DNA from: an uncultured Amaricoccus sp.
GTDB lineage: Bacteria; Pseudomonadota; Alphaproteobacteria; Rhodobacterales; Rhodobacteraceae
Direction: 5' to 3'
Length of the DNA stretch: 64,000 nt
Assembly: GCF_937891315.1 (NCBI RefSeq)
Contig: NZ_CALAGI010000094.1
Span: forward strand, 1 to 64,000
Shown: piece by piece, positions 32,374 through 40,635 of the stretch
Layout: each line of letters begins with the position of its first letter
Numbering within the stretch: the stretch's first letter is position 1
Notes under the pieces: model-generated
Seen by the model: the letters and a program-made list of their open reading frames with translations, nothing else
Database searches by the model: none
Told to the model about the DNA's origin: nothing
Program-made: the position numbers and the translations under genes

Positions 32374-33641
32374 GCGCGGCGTCGGAGATCCCCGAGACGG
32401 ACGCGGAGGCCGCCTTCGCACTGGCGCGCGATCTCGCGGCCGGCGCGGTCTGGGCGGACGGCGTCTGCGCCTTTCACGGCGCCGGCGCGCCGGCGGAGCT
32501 TGGCCTGCCGGTGCCGTTTCGCGCCTTTGGCGGCGATCTCTACGAAGGCTCGGCCGGGGTGGCGCGCTTTCTCGCCTGCGTCGCCCGGCTCGGCGGTGAC
32601 GCGGAACTCGCGCGCGTCGCGCGGGGCGCCATCGGTCACGCCTTCGCCAGGGCCGAGGGCTGGTCGCTGTTTTCCGGCGGGCTCGGCATCGGCCTCGTCG
32701 CGCTCGAGCTCGCCGAATGGCTGGAGGCGCCGGATCTGGTGCCGCCCGCCGTGCGTCTGATCGAACGGGCGAGCGCCGCCGCGCTGGCCGAGGCGCGGGC
32801 CGGAACGGCGCCGGCCGACCTGCTCGCCGGGCTCGCCGGCGTCGTGCTCGGCCTCGTCGCCGCCGAACCCTACGATCTCGACGGCGACTGGCCGGCGCGG
32901 GCGCGCGCGATCGCGTCGGCGCTGGCGGGGCAGGCCGTCCAGCGCGGGGCGGGCCTCGCCTGGCCGCTGGCACCGGGCGGCGAACTCTGCCTCTGCGGCC
33001 TCGGCCACGGCGCTTCCGGCGTCGCCCTCGCCTTCGAGGCGCTCGGCGATCCGGCCTTCGCGGCGGCGGCGCGGCGGGCGCGGGCCTTCGAGCGCGGATG
33101 GTACGCGCCCGAATTCGGCAGTTGGGCCGATCTTCGGGGCGCGCCAACCAGCTTTCCCGATCTCCCGCCCTGTCCGCGTATGTGGTGCCACGGCTCGGTC
33201 GGCATCGCGGCCGAGCGGTTGCGCGCCGATCCCGGCGACCCGCTGGCGCGCGCCGATCTCGCCGGGGCGCTCGCCGGCATTCGTGTCGAGATCGAGGCGC
33301 TGGTCGCGGGACCGCGTGGGCCGGCGGCGGGCGACGGGATCAACGGCTCGCAATGCCACGGGCTCGGCGGGATGAGCGACCTCCTGATCGATGTCTGGCT
33401 GCGGACGGGAGACGCGGACTGGCTCGCCCTCGCCCGCGCGGCGACCGGCGCGCTGCGCGAGGACGCGCGCCGGCCCGGCGGCTGGCGCTGTGGCGTCCCG
33501 GGCGGCGAGGCGACGCCGGGCCTGATGCTCGGCCTCGCCGGCATCGGCTGGGCCCAACTGCGCGCCGCCCATCCCGAGGCGGTGCCGAGCGCCTGGGCGC
33601 CGGCGCCCGGTCGCGTGCTCGCAGGAACGCCGACGCGGTGA
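32370..33641 (+). CDS. LanC-like lanthionine cyclase
   Basis: 423 aa from GTG 32370, overlapping the HopA1-like stop. Glycine-rich inner-helix motifs typical of the LanC alpha/alpha barrel recur (SLFSGGLGIGLVALEL, LLAGLAGVVLGL, CGLGHGASGVALAF, GLMLGLAGIGWAQL). The zinc ligands are intact: Cys273 in WCHG and Cys329-His330 in QCHG, as in NisC. LanC enzymes add Cys thiols onto dehydrated residues to form lanthionine rings. It has no fused dehydratase or kinase domain, so it depends on the two genes before it. It is the last gene of the operon and converges on a DnaE2 remnant. Confidence 0.88.
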   Translation: MSAASEIPETDAEAAFALARDLAAGAVWADGVCAFHGAGAPAELGLPVPFRAFGGDLYEGSAGVARFLACVARLGGDAELARVARGAIGHAFARAEGWSLFSGGLGIGLVALELAEWLEAPDLVPPAVRLIERASAAALAEARAGTAPADLLAGLAGVVLGLVAAEPYDLDGDWPARARAIASALAGQAVQRGAGLAWPLAPGGELCLCGLGHGASGVALAFEALGDPAFAAAARRARAFERGWYAPEFGSWADLRGAPTSFPDLPPCPRMWCHGSVGIAAERLRADPGDPLARADLAGALAGIRVEIEALVAGPRGPAAGDGINGSQCHGLGGMSDLLIDVWLRTGDADWLALARAATGALREDARRPGGWRCGVPGGEATPGLMLGLAGIGWAQLRAAHPEAVPSAWAPAPGRVLAGTPTR

Positions 33642-33678
33642 TCAGCGGACTCCGGCGGGCAGACCGCGGCGGGTAGGT

Positions 33679-34056
33679 TCAGGCGGGCGGGGCCTCGATT
33701 TCGACGATTTCGTCGAGGAGCGGCGAGAGATCCTCGATCCGGTCGGCCACCACATGAATCACCATGCCGTCGCGTTGCAGCCGGCCCGTCACCTTCAGGC
33801 AGCGGCCGGCGATCACCGCGCGGCGGAAGCGCTCGAAGACGCCGGCCCAGATCACGATATTGGCGACGCCGGTCTCGTCCTCGAGCGTGACGAAGATCAC
33901 GCCCTTCGCGGTGCCCGGCCGCTGGCGGCAGATCACGAGGCCCGCCACCGCCACCCGCGCGCCGTCCGGCACCCGGCCGAGGTCGCCTGCGACAAGGCAG
34001 TGGGGCGGCCGCGGCCAAGGCGCGGCGTCGGGACGAAGGGGGAGTGTCGAGACCAT
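33679..34056 (-). pseudogene. Remnant of error-prone DNA polymerase DnaE2 (C-terminal OB domain only)
   Basis: About 125 codons. PDGARVAVAGLVICRQRPGT, KGVIFVTLEDETGVANIVIW, VFERFRRAVI and GRLQRDGMVIHVVADRIEDL are the OB-fold tail of DnaE2, normally the last tenth of a protein of about 1,100 residues. Nothing upstream on this strand resembles the polymerase body, ImuB or ImuA. The frame begins at an ATG (34056) touching a LexA-type box. The simplest reading is a large internal deletion of an SOS-induced imuA-imuB-dnaE2 operon, leaving its promoter and its last codons. The fragment could still be translated. Confidence 0.65.
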
Positions 34057-34071
34057 GAACAAAAGTGGAAC
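34057..34071 (-). promoter_or_regulatory. LexA (SOS) box of alphaproteobacterial type
   Basis: GAAC (34057-34060), seven bases, GAAC (34068-34071): on the reverse strand this is GTTC-N7-GTTC, the direct-repeat LexA site known from Rhodobacter and Rhizobium relatives. It abuts the start of the DnaE2 remnant. It could also affect the rnd promoter about 195 bp to the right. I see no gene in 34072-34265. Confidence 0.65.
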
Positions 34072-34265
34072 ATTTTCGGGCCGATGGCAAGCGGACCGAA
34101 GGCGTCCCATGGCCCAGCTTGTCGCTTGCCACGGCGGTGGCGATGTGCGACACACGAAAAAGTCAGACGCGGGACACTCTTGCAAGCCTCTGTTATCTCA
34201 ACCCTCTCGCTCGACCCGCGGCCGAGGATCGGCGGTGCGCAGGGTTCTCCGAACGGAGCCGTGGC

Positions 34266-35429
34266 GTGGAACTGATCACCGAGACCGACGCGCTGGCGCG
34301 GTTCTGCGCGACCTGCGCGGATCAGCCCTATGTCACCGTCGACACCGAGTTCCTGCGCGAGCGGACCTACTACGCCCAGCTCTGCCTGGTGCAGCTGGCC
34401 CGGCCCGGCAAGGGCGACGAGGGCGCGGTGCTGATCGATACGCTGTCGGACAGGCTGTCGCTGGAGCCGCTCTACGATCTCTTCCGCGCGCCCGGCGTGG
34501 TGAAGGTGTTCCACGCGGCGCGGCAGGATCTCGAGATCTTCCAGATCGAGGCCGGCGTCCTGCCGGCGCCGTTCTTCGACACCCAGGTCGCGGCGATGGT
34601 CTGCGGCTATGGCGATCAGGTCGGCTACGAGACGCTGGCGCGGCAGATCGCGCGGGCGTCGATCGACAAGTCCTCGCGCTTCACCGACTGGAGCCGGCGC
34701 CCGCTCAGCGCGGCGCAGATGGCCTACGCGGCGGCCGACGTGACCCATCTGCGCCGGATCTACGAGGTGCTGGCCAGCCGCCTGGCCGAGACCGGGCGCG
34801 GCGCCTGGCTGGAGGAGGAACTCGCGGTCCTGACCGATCCCGAGACCTATCGCACCGATCCCGATCAGGCCTGGACCCGCCTGCGCACCCGGTCGAACGC
34901 GCCGCGCTTCATCGCCGCGCTGGTCGAGCTCGCCAAGTTCCGCGAGCGCCTGGCGCAGAGCAAGAACGTGCCGCGCAGCCGGATCCTGAAGGACGACGCG
35001 CTGCTCGAACTCGCCGCGAACCGGCCGAAGAACCACGACGATCTCGGCAAGGCGCGGCTGCTGCTGCGCGAGGCGCGGCGGGGCGAGGTCGCCGACGGCA
35101 TTCTCGCGGCGGTGGCGGCGGCCGAGGCGATGCCGGCCTCGGCGATCCCGTCCTCGCCAGAGCAGCCGGCGCGCAAGCCGGGCGCCGAGGCGTTGGCCGA
35201 TCTCCTGCGGGTGCTGCTGAAGGCCCGCGCCGACGCCGAGGGCGTGGCCCAGCGGCTGATCGCCTCCAGCGCCGATCTCGACGCGCTGGCGGCGGGCGAA
35301 CTCGAGGCCGTTCCGGCGATGCACGGCTGGCGCTACGAGGTCTTCGGGCGCGACGCGGAGCGGCTGCGCGACGGCGAGATCGCGCTCTCGGCCCAGGGCG
35401 GCGCCGTGCGGGTGGTGCCTCTGGCCTGA
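34266..35429 (+). CDS. rnd: Ribonuclease D
   Basis: 387 aa from GTG 34266, with GGAG upstream. The DEDD exonuclease domain is complete: VTVDTEFLRERTYYAQLCLV (Asp and Glu of ExoI), VKVFHAARQDLEIF (ExoII), and YAAADVTHLRRIYEVL (ExoIII). Two HRDC domains follow (about residues 205-285 and 305-375; RILKDDALLELAANRPKN is the first). It trims 3' ends of tRNA precursors in the cytosol. The length is normal. It is single, convergent with a lipoprotein gene, with a palindromic terminator between. Confidence 0.94.
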   Translation: MELITETDALARFCATCADQPYVTVDTEFLRERTYYAQLCLVQLARPGKGDEGAVLIDTLSDRLSLEPLYDLFRAPGVVKVFHAARQDLEIFQIEAGVLPAPFFDTQVAAMVCGYGDQVGYETLARQIARASIDKSSRFTDWSRRPLSAAQMAYAAADVTHLRRIYEVLASRLAETGRGAWLEEELAVLTDPETYRTDPDQAWTRLRTRSNAPRFIAALVELAKFRERLAQSKNVPRSRILKDDALLELAANRPKNHDDLGKARLLLREARRGEVADGILAAVAAAEAMPASAIPSSPEQPARKPGAEALADLLRVLLKARADAEGVAQRLIASSADLDALAAGELEAVPAMHGWRYEVFGRDAERLRDGEIALSAQGGAVRVVPLA

Positions 35430-35431
35430 CA

Positions 35432-35451
35432 GGCTCCGGGCGCCCGGAGCC
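35432..35451. terminator. Palindrome between convergent rnd and lipoprotein genes
   Basis: A perfect 20-bp inverted repeat (arms GGCTCCGGGC and GCCCGGAGCC) two bases after the rnd stop and 11 before the convergent gene's end. It can form a GC-rich hairpin in either transcript, so it is a likely bidirectional terminator, although it lacks a clear U-tract. Confidence 0.55.
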
Positions 35452-35462
35452 TTGCGCCGTCC

Positions 35463-35957
35463 TCAGAGCGTGGGGATGTCGGTGGCGAGCACGGGCGGCG
35501 GCGCCGGCGTAACCGGCGCGGTCACCGTGATCACATTCTGGCCGCCGCGCACGCGAAAGCCGGTGATCGGCTTCATCAAGCGGTTGGGATAGAAGGCCGC
35601 GGCGCTCAGGGCGCGGGTGCGCTCGGGGCCGATGGCACCCGGCGTCGCCGGCGGGATCGCGACGAGTTCCAGCGAGACGATGCCGGCGGCGTCGGGCTTG
35701 CCGTCGTTCAGGGGCAGCAGCGCCGCCTCGTAGAATCCTTGCGTCGGCGAGACGCCCTCGACCCGGAGGATGACGCCGGAGGCCGCGCGCTCGGCCACCG
35801 CGAGCCGAAGCGGCAGCGGCACGGGATCAGGCGTCTCGTCCGCGCTGGTGGCGCCGTAGTTGGCATTCGCATTGCCTTCGCGCCCGAGAAAGCCCGGAAT
35901 GCCGACCGAGCAGCCCGCCAACAGCAGCCCGGCGAGGAGCAGCGCCGCCCGCGCCAT
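35463..35957 (-). CDS. Small lipoprotein of unknown function
   Basis: 164 aa from ATG 35957. MARAALLLAGLLLAGCSVG is a clear type II signal with lipobox LLAGC, so the chain is lipidated at Cys16 and likely anchored to a membrane. The remainder is proline/alanine-rich with beta-type stretches (LPLRLAVAERAASGVILRVE, GFRVRGGQNVITVTAPV). I do not recognise a family; similar small lipoproteins with this spacing occur in Rhodobacterales. An upstream ATG (35999) would only lengthen the n-region. It is divergent from sufE. Confidence 0.7.
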   Translation of the reverse strand: MARAALLLAGLLLAGCSVGIPGFLGREGNANANYGATSADETPDPVPLPLRLAVAERAASGVILRVEGVSPTQGFYEAALLPLNDGKPDAAGIVSLELVAIPPATPGAIGPERTRALSAAAFYPNRLMKPITGFRVRGGQNVITVTAPVTPAPPPVLATDIPTL

Positions 35958-36216
35958 CGCCGCGCCCGCTTCGGGCCGGTCATGCCTCGAACTCGTCATG
36001 CCTGTGCTCGTCCTGCCCCGCGGCTCCACCGGCGTCTCGTCCGCGCCGGTTTCGCGCGCCCGTCCGGTTCCCCGGGATAAACGGCGCGGCGGCGGTTGGG
36101 AAGCGCAAATCCGGCGCGGACGGAAAGCGCTTCCGGCTCCGGATCGGAAAGCGCTCTGGATCTCGGGCGCGCGACGCCCTAAATCGCGGAAGAAACCCCC
36201 GGGAACGGACAACGCC

Positions 36217-36648
36217 TTGGCCAGCGCGCGCTTCGAGGATATCGCCACGGACTTTTCGCTCCTCGACGACTGGGAGGATCGCTATCGCTATGTCATCGAC
36301 CTCGGCCGCGCGATGCCGCCGCTCGACGACGCGCTGCGGGTGCCGGCGACCAAGGTCGAGGGCTGCGCGAGCCAGGTCTGGATCGCGCCGCGGATCGATG
36401 GCACCGGGCGGAGCGCGGTGTTCGATTTCGCCGGCGACAGCGACGCGATGATCGTCCGGGGACTGATCGCCGTGCTGCACGCGCTCTATTCGGGGCTGAT
36501 GCCGGAGGAAATCCTCGCGGTGGACGCGCCGGCCGCGCTTGGGCGGCTCGGGCTTGACGCCCATCTTTCCGCGCAGCGCTCGAACGGGCTGCGCGCCATG
36601 GTCGCGCGCATCCGCGCCATCGCCGAAACCACGCTCAACAACGCCTGA
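36217..36648 (+). CDS. sufE: SufE family Fe-S cluster assembly protein
   Basis: About 143 aa. FSLLDDWEDRYRYVIDLGRA near the N-terminus and KVEGCASQVW with the sulfur-accepting Cys50 are the SufE signatures. It takes persulfide from a SufS-type cysteine desulfurase and passes it to the scaffold. The start is uncertain: the homology starts at TTG 36217, and no ATG lies between it and a weakly coding extension. It precedes the methyltransferase gene by 11 bp. No other suf gene is in the window. Confidence 0.88.
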   Translation: MASARFEDIATDFSLLDDWEDRYRYVIDLGRAMPPLDDALRVPATKVEGCASQVWIAPRIDGTGRSAVFDFAGDSDAMIVRGLIAVLHALYSGLMPEEILAVDAPAALGRLGLDAHLSAQRSNGLRAMVARIRAIAETTLNNA

Positions 36649-36659
36649 GAGGGGCCGTC

Positions 36660-37664
36660 ATGACGTCGCTGGAGACTTTGCTCGGAACCTGCGACTGGCT
36701 GATGGCCGACGGGGCGACGGGGACCAACCTCTTCAACATGGGGCTGGAGGCGGGCGAGGCGCCCGAACTCTGGAACGAGGTCGAGTCGGGGAAGGTCCGC
36801 GCGCTCTACGAAGGCGCGGCCTCCTCGGGCAGCGATATCTTTCTGACCAACAGCTTCGGCGGCAATGCGAGCCGGCTGCGGCTGCATGACGCCGCCGCGC
36901 GCGTATTCGATCTCAACCGGATCGCGGCGGAGATCGCTCGCGAGGTGGCGGACGCGGCCGGGCGGCCGGTGGTGGTCGCGGGCTCGATGGGGCCGACCGG
37001 CGAGATCATGGCGCCGCTCGGGCCACTGACGAGCGAGACGGCGGCGGACATGTTCGAGGAGCAGGCGCGCGGGCTGCTCGCCGGAGGCGCCGACGTGCTT
37101 TGGGTGGAGACGATCTCGGCGCCCGAGGAATTCGAGGCGGCCTCGATCGGCATCGCGCGCACCGGCGCGCCCTGGTGCGGCACGATGAGCTTCGACACGG
37201 CCGGGCGGACGATGATGGGCCTGACCTCGGCCGATCTGGCGCGGCTGGTCGAGCGGCTCCCCTGTCCGCCGCTCGCCTTCGGTGCCAATTGCGGCGTCGG
37301 CGCCTCGGATCTGCTGCGCACCGTGCTCGGCTTCGCGGAGGCCGAACCGCGGCTGCCGGTGATCGCCAAGGGCAACGCCGGGATCCCGAAATTCGTCGAA
37401 GGACGCATCACCTACGACGGCACGCCGGAATTGATGGCGGAATACGCGGTGCTGGCGCGCGATTGCGGCGCGAAGATCATCGGCGGCTGCTGCGGCACCA
37501 CGCCGGCGCATCTCAAGGCCATGCGCGCGGCGCTCGAGGCGGCGCCGCGCGGGCCGCGTCCCGATCTCGATACCATCGCGGCGGCGCTCGGTGGCTTCTC
37601 CAGCGCCTCGGACGGGCTGACCGGCGCGCCGATCAGCCGCGAGCGCCGGCGCCGGCGGGGCTGA
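36660..37664 (+). CDS. bmt: Betaine-homocysteine S-methyltransferase-like enzyme
   Basis: 334 aa, Hcy-binding TIM barrel. MADGATGTNLFNMGLEAGEA is the N-terminal signature, and the zinc thiolates are Cys211 (GANCG) and Cys277-Cys278 (GGCCGT). Length and sequence fit the alphaproteobacterial Bmt group, which transfers a methyl group from betaine or a related donor to homocysteine, giving methionine. The C-terminus is basic (ISRERRRRRG). The donor specificity is inferred from the family. Confidence 0.85.
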   Translation: MTSLETLLGTCDWLMADGATGTNLFNMGLEAGEAPELWNEVESGKVRALYEGAASSGSDIFLTNSFGGNASRLRLHDAAARVFDLNRIAAEIAREVADAAGRPVVVAGSMGPTGEIMAPLGPLTSETAADMFEEQARGLLAGGADVLWVETISAPEEFEAASIGIARTGAPWCGTMSFDTAGRTMMGLTSADLARLVERLPCPPLAFGANCGVGASDLLRTVLGFAEAEPRLPVIAKGNAGIPKFVEGRITYDGTPELMAEYAVLARDCGAKIIGGCCGTTPAHLKAMRAALEAAPRGPRPDLDTIAAALGGFSSASDGLTGAPISRERRRRRG

Positions 37665-37777
37665 GGCGCGCTTTCCGATCCGAGGGGGCTCCCGCGGGCT
37701 TCGCCCTTGGGCCCGGCGGCCGCCGTCGCGGCCGCCAAGGGAGCGGCCTGTTGGCCGCGAGTCATCTTTCTCCCCGC

Positions 37778-37898
37778 CCTTTGGCGGGGCCCCTCGTCCT
37801 GCCCGATAGGAATTCTGCCAATATGAAACTGGAAGAAGCCCCAGTGGCGGCGTGGTCGCGCTGGGCTTCCGGCGCGCTGGAGGGCTGAGCCCCGGGTC
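37778..37898 (-). repeat. Dispersed intergenic repeat family 2, copy B (inverted)
   Basis: Reverse complement of 4522-4640 over about 120 bp. This copy on the plus strand carries a short frame beginning ATG at 37824 (MKLEEAPVAAWSRW...), 21 codons long. It lies between bmt and the convergent GNAT gene; the DNA just before it (37677-37760) is rich in GC inverted repeats such as GGCGGCCGC/GCGGCCGCC. No other gene is visible in 37665-37918. Confidence 0.7.
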
Positions 37899-37918
37899 GG
37901 CGAAGAGGAGCGTGGAGA

Positions 37919-38542
37919 TCAGCCGAGGGGCTTGATCATCAGGAGCCAGGCATCGCTGTCGCAGGACCAGCCGTCCTTCACGATCGGGGCGGTCGCAGCC
38001 TCGCGGTAGCCGAGGCTCTGATAGAGCCGGCGGGCCTCGGTGTTGCCGTCGGCGACGATCAGGCTCATCGCCGACGGGCCGCCGCCCCTGGCCTCGAACT
38101 CGGCATTGGCCGCGCTTTCGGCTTCGACCATCAGGTGGCGCGCGACGCCCCGGCGGCGGAAGGTCGGGTCGGTGGCGATCGCCAGCACGTAGCGGGTGCC
38201 GAGCGCCTGGTTCTCCAGCGCCTGCAGCGGGCGGAACATCGGCGGCAGGTCGTCGAGCGGCTCCGGCGCCGCGCCAATCCGGTAAGCGACGAGGCCGCCG
38301 GCGACGGAGCCGCCGACCTCGGCCATGGTCGCGTTGCGCCAGGAAAAGACGCCTTCGTCGCGCGCGGCGCGGTCCGCGCCGAAGGGGATCGGATCCTCGC
38401 CGGGCGCCGCCATCTGCGCCCAGACATGCGAGGCGAGCCCTTCGCTCGCCAGATCGATGAAGCGGGCGAGATCGGCGGCGTCGGATGGTCGTGCCCGGCG
38501 AGACGTCACGGTTAGGGTGGTCTCCGGCGGGGCCATTGGCAT
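37919..38542 (-). CDS. GNAT-family N-acetyltransferase
   Basis: 207 aa. The acetyl-CoA-binding motif A is YVLAIATDPTFRRRGVARHL (RRRGVA pyrophosphate loop), followed by SAMSLIVADGNTEARRLYQS and LGYREA (motif B). The N-terminal RRARPSDAADLARFID is the usual first strand and helix. The acceptor is unknown. Tandem in-frame ATGs at 38542 and 38536 are both possible starts. It diverges from the pseudouridine pair. Confidence 0.88.
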   Translation of the reverse strand: MPMAPPETTLTVTSRRARPSDAADLARFIDLASEGLASHVWAQMAAPGEDPIPFGADRAARDEGVFSWRNATMAEVGGSVAGGLVAYRIGAAPEPLDDLPPMFRPLQALENQALGTRYVLAIATDPTFRRRGVARHLMVEAESAANAEFEARGGGPSAMSLIVADGNTEARRLYQSLGYREAATAPIVKDGWSCDSDAWLLMIKPLG

Positions 38543-38702
38543 CGCTCCTCTGTTCGCTGGCAGCCGCCGCGTTCGGGGCTGGAGGCGCCGGCCGGTTCGC
38601 GCTAGCCTTCGGCCGATCGCGGGATCGCGCGGACCTGATTTCGGAAAATTCTACCATGGGCGCAAGCGGGTCGGAAGCCGGCATCGGGAAGGCCCCGCGC
38701 TG

Positions 38703-39584
38703 ATGGCGGCCGGCCGGCCGATCCTCTGCGTCGGGGCCGCGCATTGGGATCTGATCGCCCGCGCCGCCGCGCCACTCGAGCCCGGCGCCGACGTGCCCGG
38801 CCGGATCGCCCGCCAGCCGGGCGGCGTGGCGCTGAACGTGGCACTGGCGCTCTCCGCGCTCGGCCGCTCCGTGGCGCTGCTCGCCGCCGTCGGCCGCGAC
38901 GCGGCGGGCGCCGATCTGCTCGCCGAGGCCGAAAGCCGCGGGGTCGTCACCACGCATGTGACCCGGATCGCGGGGCCGAGCGACCTCTATGTCGCGATCG
39001 AGGACGCGGCCGGCGAGATCTTCGCCGCGGTCGCCGACTGCCGCCGGCTGGAGGCGGCCGGAACCGAGATCTCGCGCCCGCTCCGCGACGGGACGCTGGC
39101 CGGGCCCGGCACGCCATGGACCGGCGATGTCGTGGTCGATGGCAACCTGTCCGAAGCGGCGCTGATCGAGATCGCCGGCGCCGTGGCCGGACGGCTCGCC
39201 ATCGTGCCGGCGAGCCCGGCCAAGGCCGCGCGGCTGGCGCCGCTGCTCGGCCGGGTCCGGGCGACGCTCTATGTCAATCGGCGCGAGGCCGAGGCGATCC
39301 TCGGCACCGCGCTGCCCGACAGCGCCGCCGCCGCCGTCGCCCTCCGCGACCGCGGCGCACACGAGGTCGTGGTCACCGACGGCGCCGCGCCGGCCGCCGA
39401 GGCGAGCGCGGCCGGGCTCGTCTCGATCGCGCCGCCGAGGGTCGTGACGCGCGGCCTGACCGGCGCCGGCGACCGGTTCCTCGCCGCCCATCTCGCGGCG
39501 CGCGAGGACGGCCTGCCGCCGGACGCCGCGCTGCGCGCCGCCGTCGATGCTTCCGTCGCCCACATATCCGCCGAGGTGCCATGA
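38703..39584 (+). CDS. psuK: PfkB-family sugar kinase, probable pseudouridine kinase
   Basis: 293 aa. N-terminal ILCVGAAHWDLIARAAAPLE, PGGVALNVALALSALGRSVA (substrate glycine motif), YVNRREAEAILG and C-terminal TRGLTGAGDRFLAAHLAA (GAGD anion hole with catalytic Asp) define a PfkB kinase. It overlaps psuG by four bases, and the pair is the usual pseudouridine degradation operon: phosphorylation to PsiMP, then cleavage to uracil and ribose 5-phosphate. The assignment as PsuK depends on that neighbour. Confidence 0.88.
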   Translation: MAAGRPILCVGAAHWDLIARAAAPLEPGADVPGRIARQPGGVALNVALALSALGRSVALLAAVGRDAAGADLLAEAESRGVVTTHVTRIAGPSDLYVAIEDAAGEIFAAVADCRRLEAAGTEISRPLRDGTLAGPGTPWTGDVVVDGNLSEAALIEIAGAVAGRLAIVPASPAKAARLAPLLGRVRATLYVNRREAEAILGTALPDSAAAAVALRDRGAHEVVVTDGAAPAAEASAAGLVSIAPPRVVTRGLTGAGDRFLAAHLAAREDGLPPDAALRAAVDASVAHISAEVP

Positions 39585-40513
39585 TCGACCGAGCCCGTCT
39601 CGCCCCGCCGCTCACCTTCTCGGCCGAGGCCGCGACGGGAATCGCGAGGGCCGCGCCGATGGTCGCGCTCGAATCGACCATCATCACCCATGGCATGCCC
39701 TACCCCGCCAATCTCGAGACCGCCCGCGCGGTCGAGGCGGAGGTGCGGGCCACCGGCGCGGTCCCGGCGACGATGGCGGTGATGGGCGGGCGGATCCATG
39801 TCGGCCTGGAGCCCGATGAACTCGAAGCGCTGGCGATGGCGCGGGACGTGGCCAAGCTGTCGCGGGCCGATCTGGCGGTGGCGCTCGCCATGGGCTGGAC
39901 CGGCGCGACCACGGTCGCGGCGACGATGATCTGCGCCGATCTCGCCGGGATCGAGGTCTTCGCCACCGGTGGCATCGGCGGCGTGCATCGCGGCGCGGAG
40001 CGGAGCTTCGACATCTCGGCCGATCTGGAGGAGCTGGCGCGGACGGCGGTGACCGTCGTGGCGAGCGGGGCGAAGGCGATCCTCGACCTGCCGAAGACGC
40101 TGGAACTGCTTGAAACCAAGGGCGTTCCGGTGATCGCCTATCGCCAGGACGCGTTGCCCGCCTTTTGGTCGCGCGACGCCGGCCTGCGCGCGCCATTGCG
40201 GCTCGACACGGCCGCCGAGATCGCGGCGGCGCACCGGACGCGGGCGAGACTTGGGTTGGAAGGCGGGCAACTCGTCGCCAATCCGATCCCGGCGGCGGCC
40301 GAAATTCCGACCGCCGAGATGGCGCCCCATATCGAAGCCGCGCTGGCCGAGGCGGAGGCGGCCGGCATCGCGGCCAAGGCCGTGACGCCGTTCCTGCTCG
40401 CCCATATCGGCGCGCGCACAGGCGGCGCGGCGCTCGCCGCCAATATCGCGCTGGTGCGAAACAACGCGCGGCTCGGCGGCGAAATCGCGGTGGCGCTCGC
40501 CGCCCTGCCATAG
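39581..40513 (+). CDS. psuG: Pseudouridine-5'-phosphate glycosidase
   Basis: 310 aa. MVALESTIITHGMPYPANLE, PATMAVMGGRIHVGLEPDEL, SRADLAVALAMGWTGATTVA and FATGGIGGVHRGAERSFDIS are signature blocks of PsuG, and catalytic-lysine segments are retained (KLSRADL, SGAKAILDLPKTLE). Later, PVIAYRQDALPAFWSRDAG matches the active-site lid. It cleaves the C-C glycosidic bond of pseudouridine 5'-phosphate. The start overlaps the kinase stop; repeat copy 3 begins directly after its own stop. Confidence 0.94.
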   Translation: MIDRARLAPPLTFSAEAATGIARAAPMVALESTIITHGMPYPANLETARAVEAEVRATGAVPATMAVMGGRIHVGLEPDELEALAMARDVAKLSRADLAVALAMGWTGATTVAATMICADLAGIEVFATGGIGGVHRGAERSFDISADLEELARTAVTVVASGAKAILDLPKTLELLETKGVPVIAYRQDALPAFWSRDAGLRAPLRLDTAAEIAAAHRTRARLGLEGGQLVANPIPAAAEIPTAEMAPHIEAALAEAEAAGIAAKAVTPFLLAHIGARTGGAALAANIALVRNNARLGGEIAVALAALP

Positions 40514-40514
40514 C

Positions 40515-40618
40515 GCGATTTCCAATCGGACGGGATCGTCCAATGGCGGGGAGATCGTGACATTTCAAGGGTCCGGAGCGGGCGGCCCGGTTCCGACGGA
40601 TCGGGCGCCGCTCCGGAG
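40515..40618 (+). repeat. Dispersed intergenic repeat family 1, copy 3
   Basis: About 104 bp, beginning two bases after the psuG stop. It aligns over its whole length with 13216-13320. The hairpin core is GGACG (40528-40532) with CGTCC (40537-40541), extended by two A-T pairs (40525/40544 and 40526/40543). It lies between convergent genes, like copies 1 and 2. Confidence 0.65.
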
Positions 40619-40635
40619 ATCCGACCGAATGGCCG

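Noticed and set aside
34065..34265. N-terminal extension of RNase D from an upstream in-frame start
   Set aside because: The extension lacks family similarity and crosses the LexA box region. GTG 34266 gives a normal-length protein with GGAG upstream.
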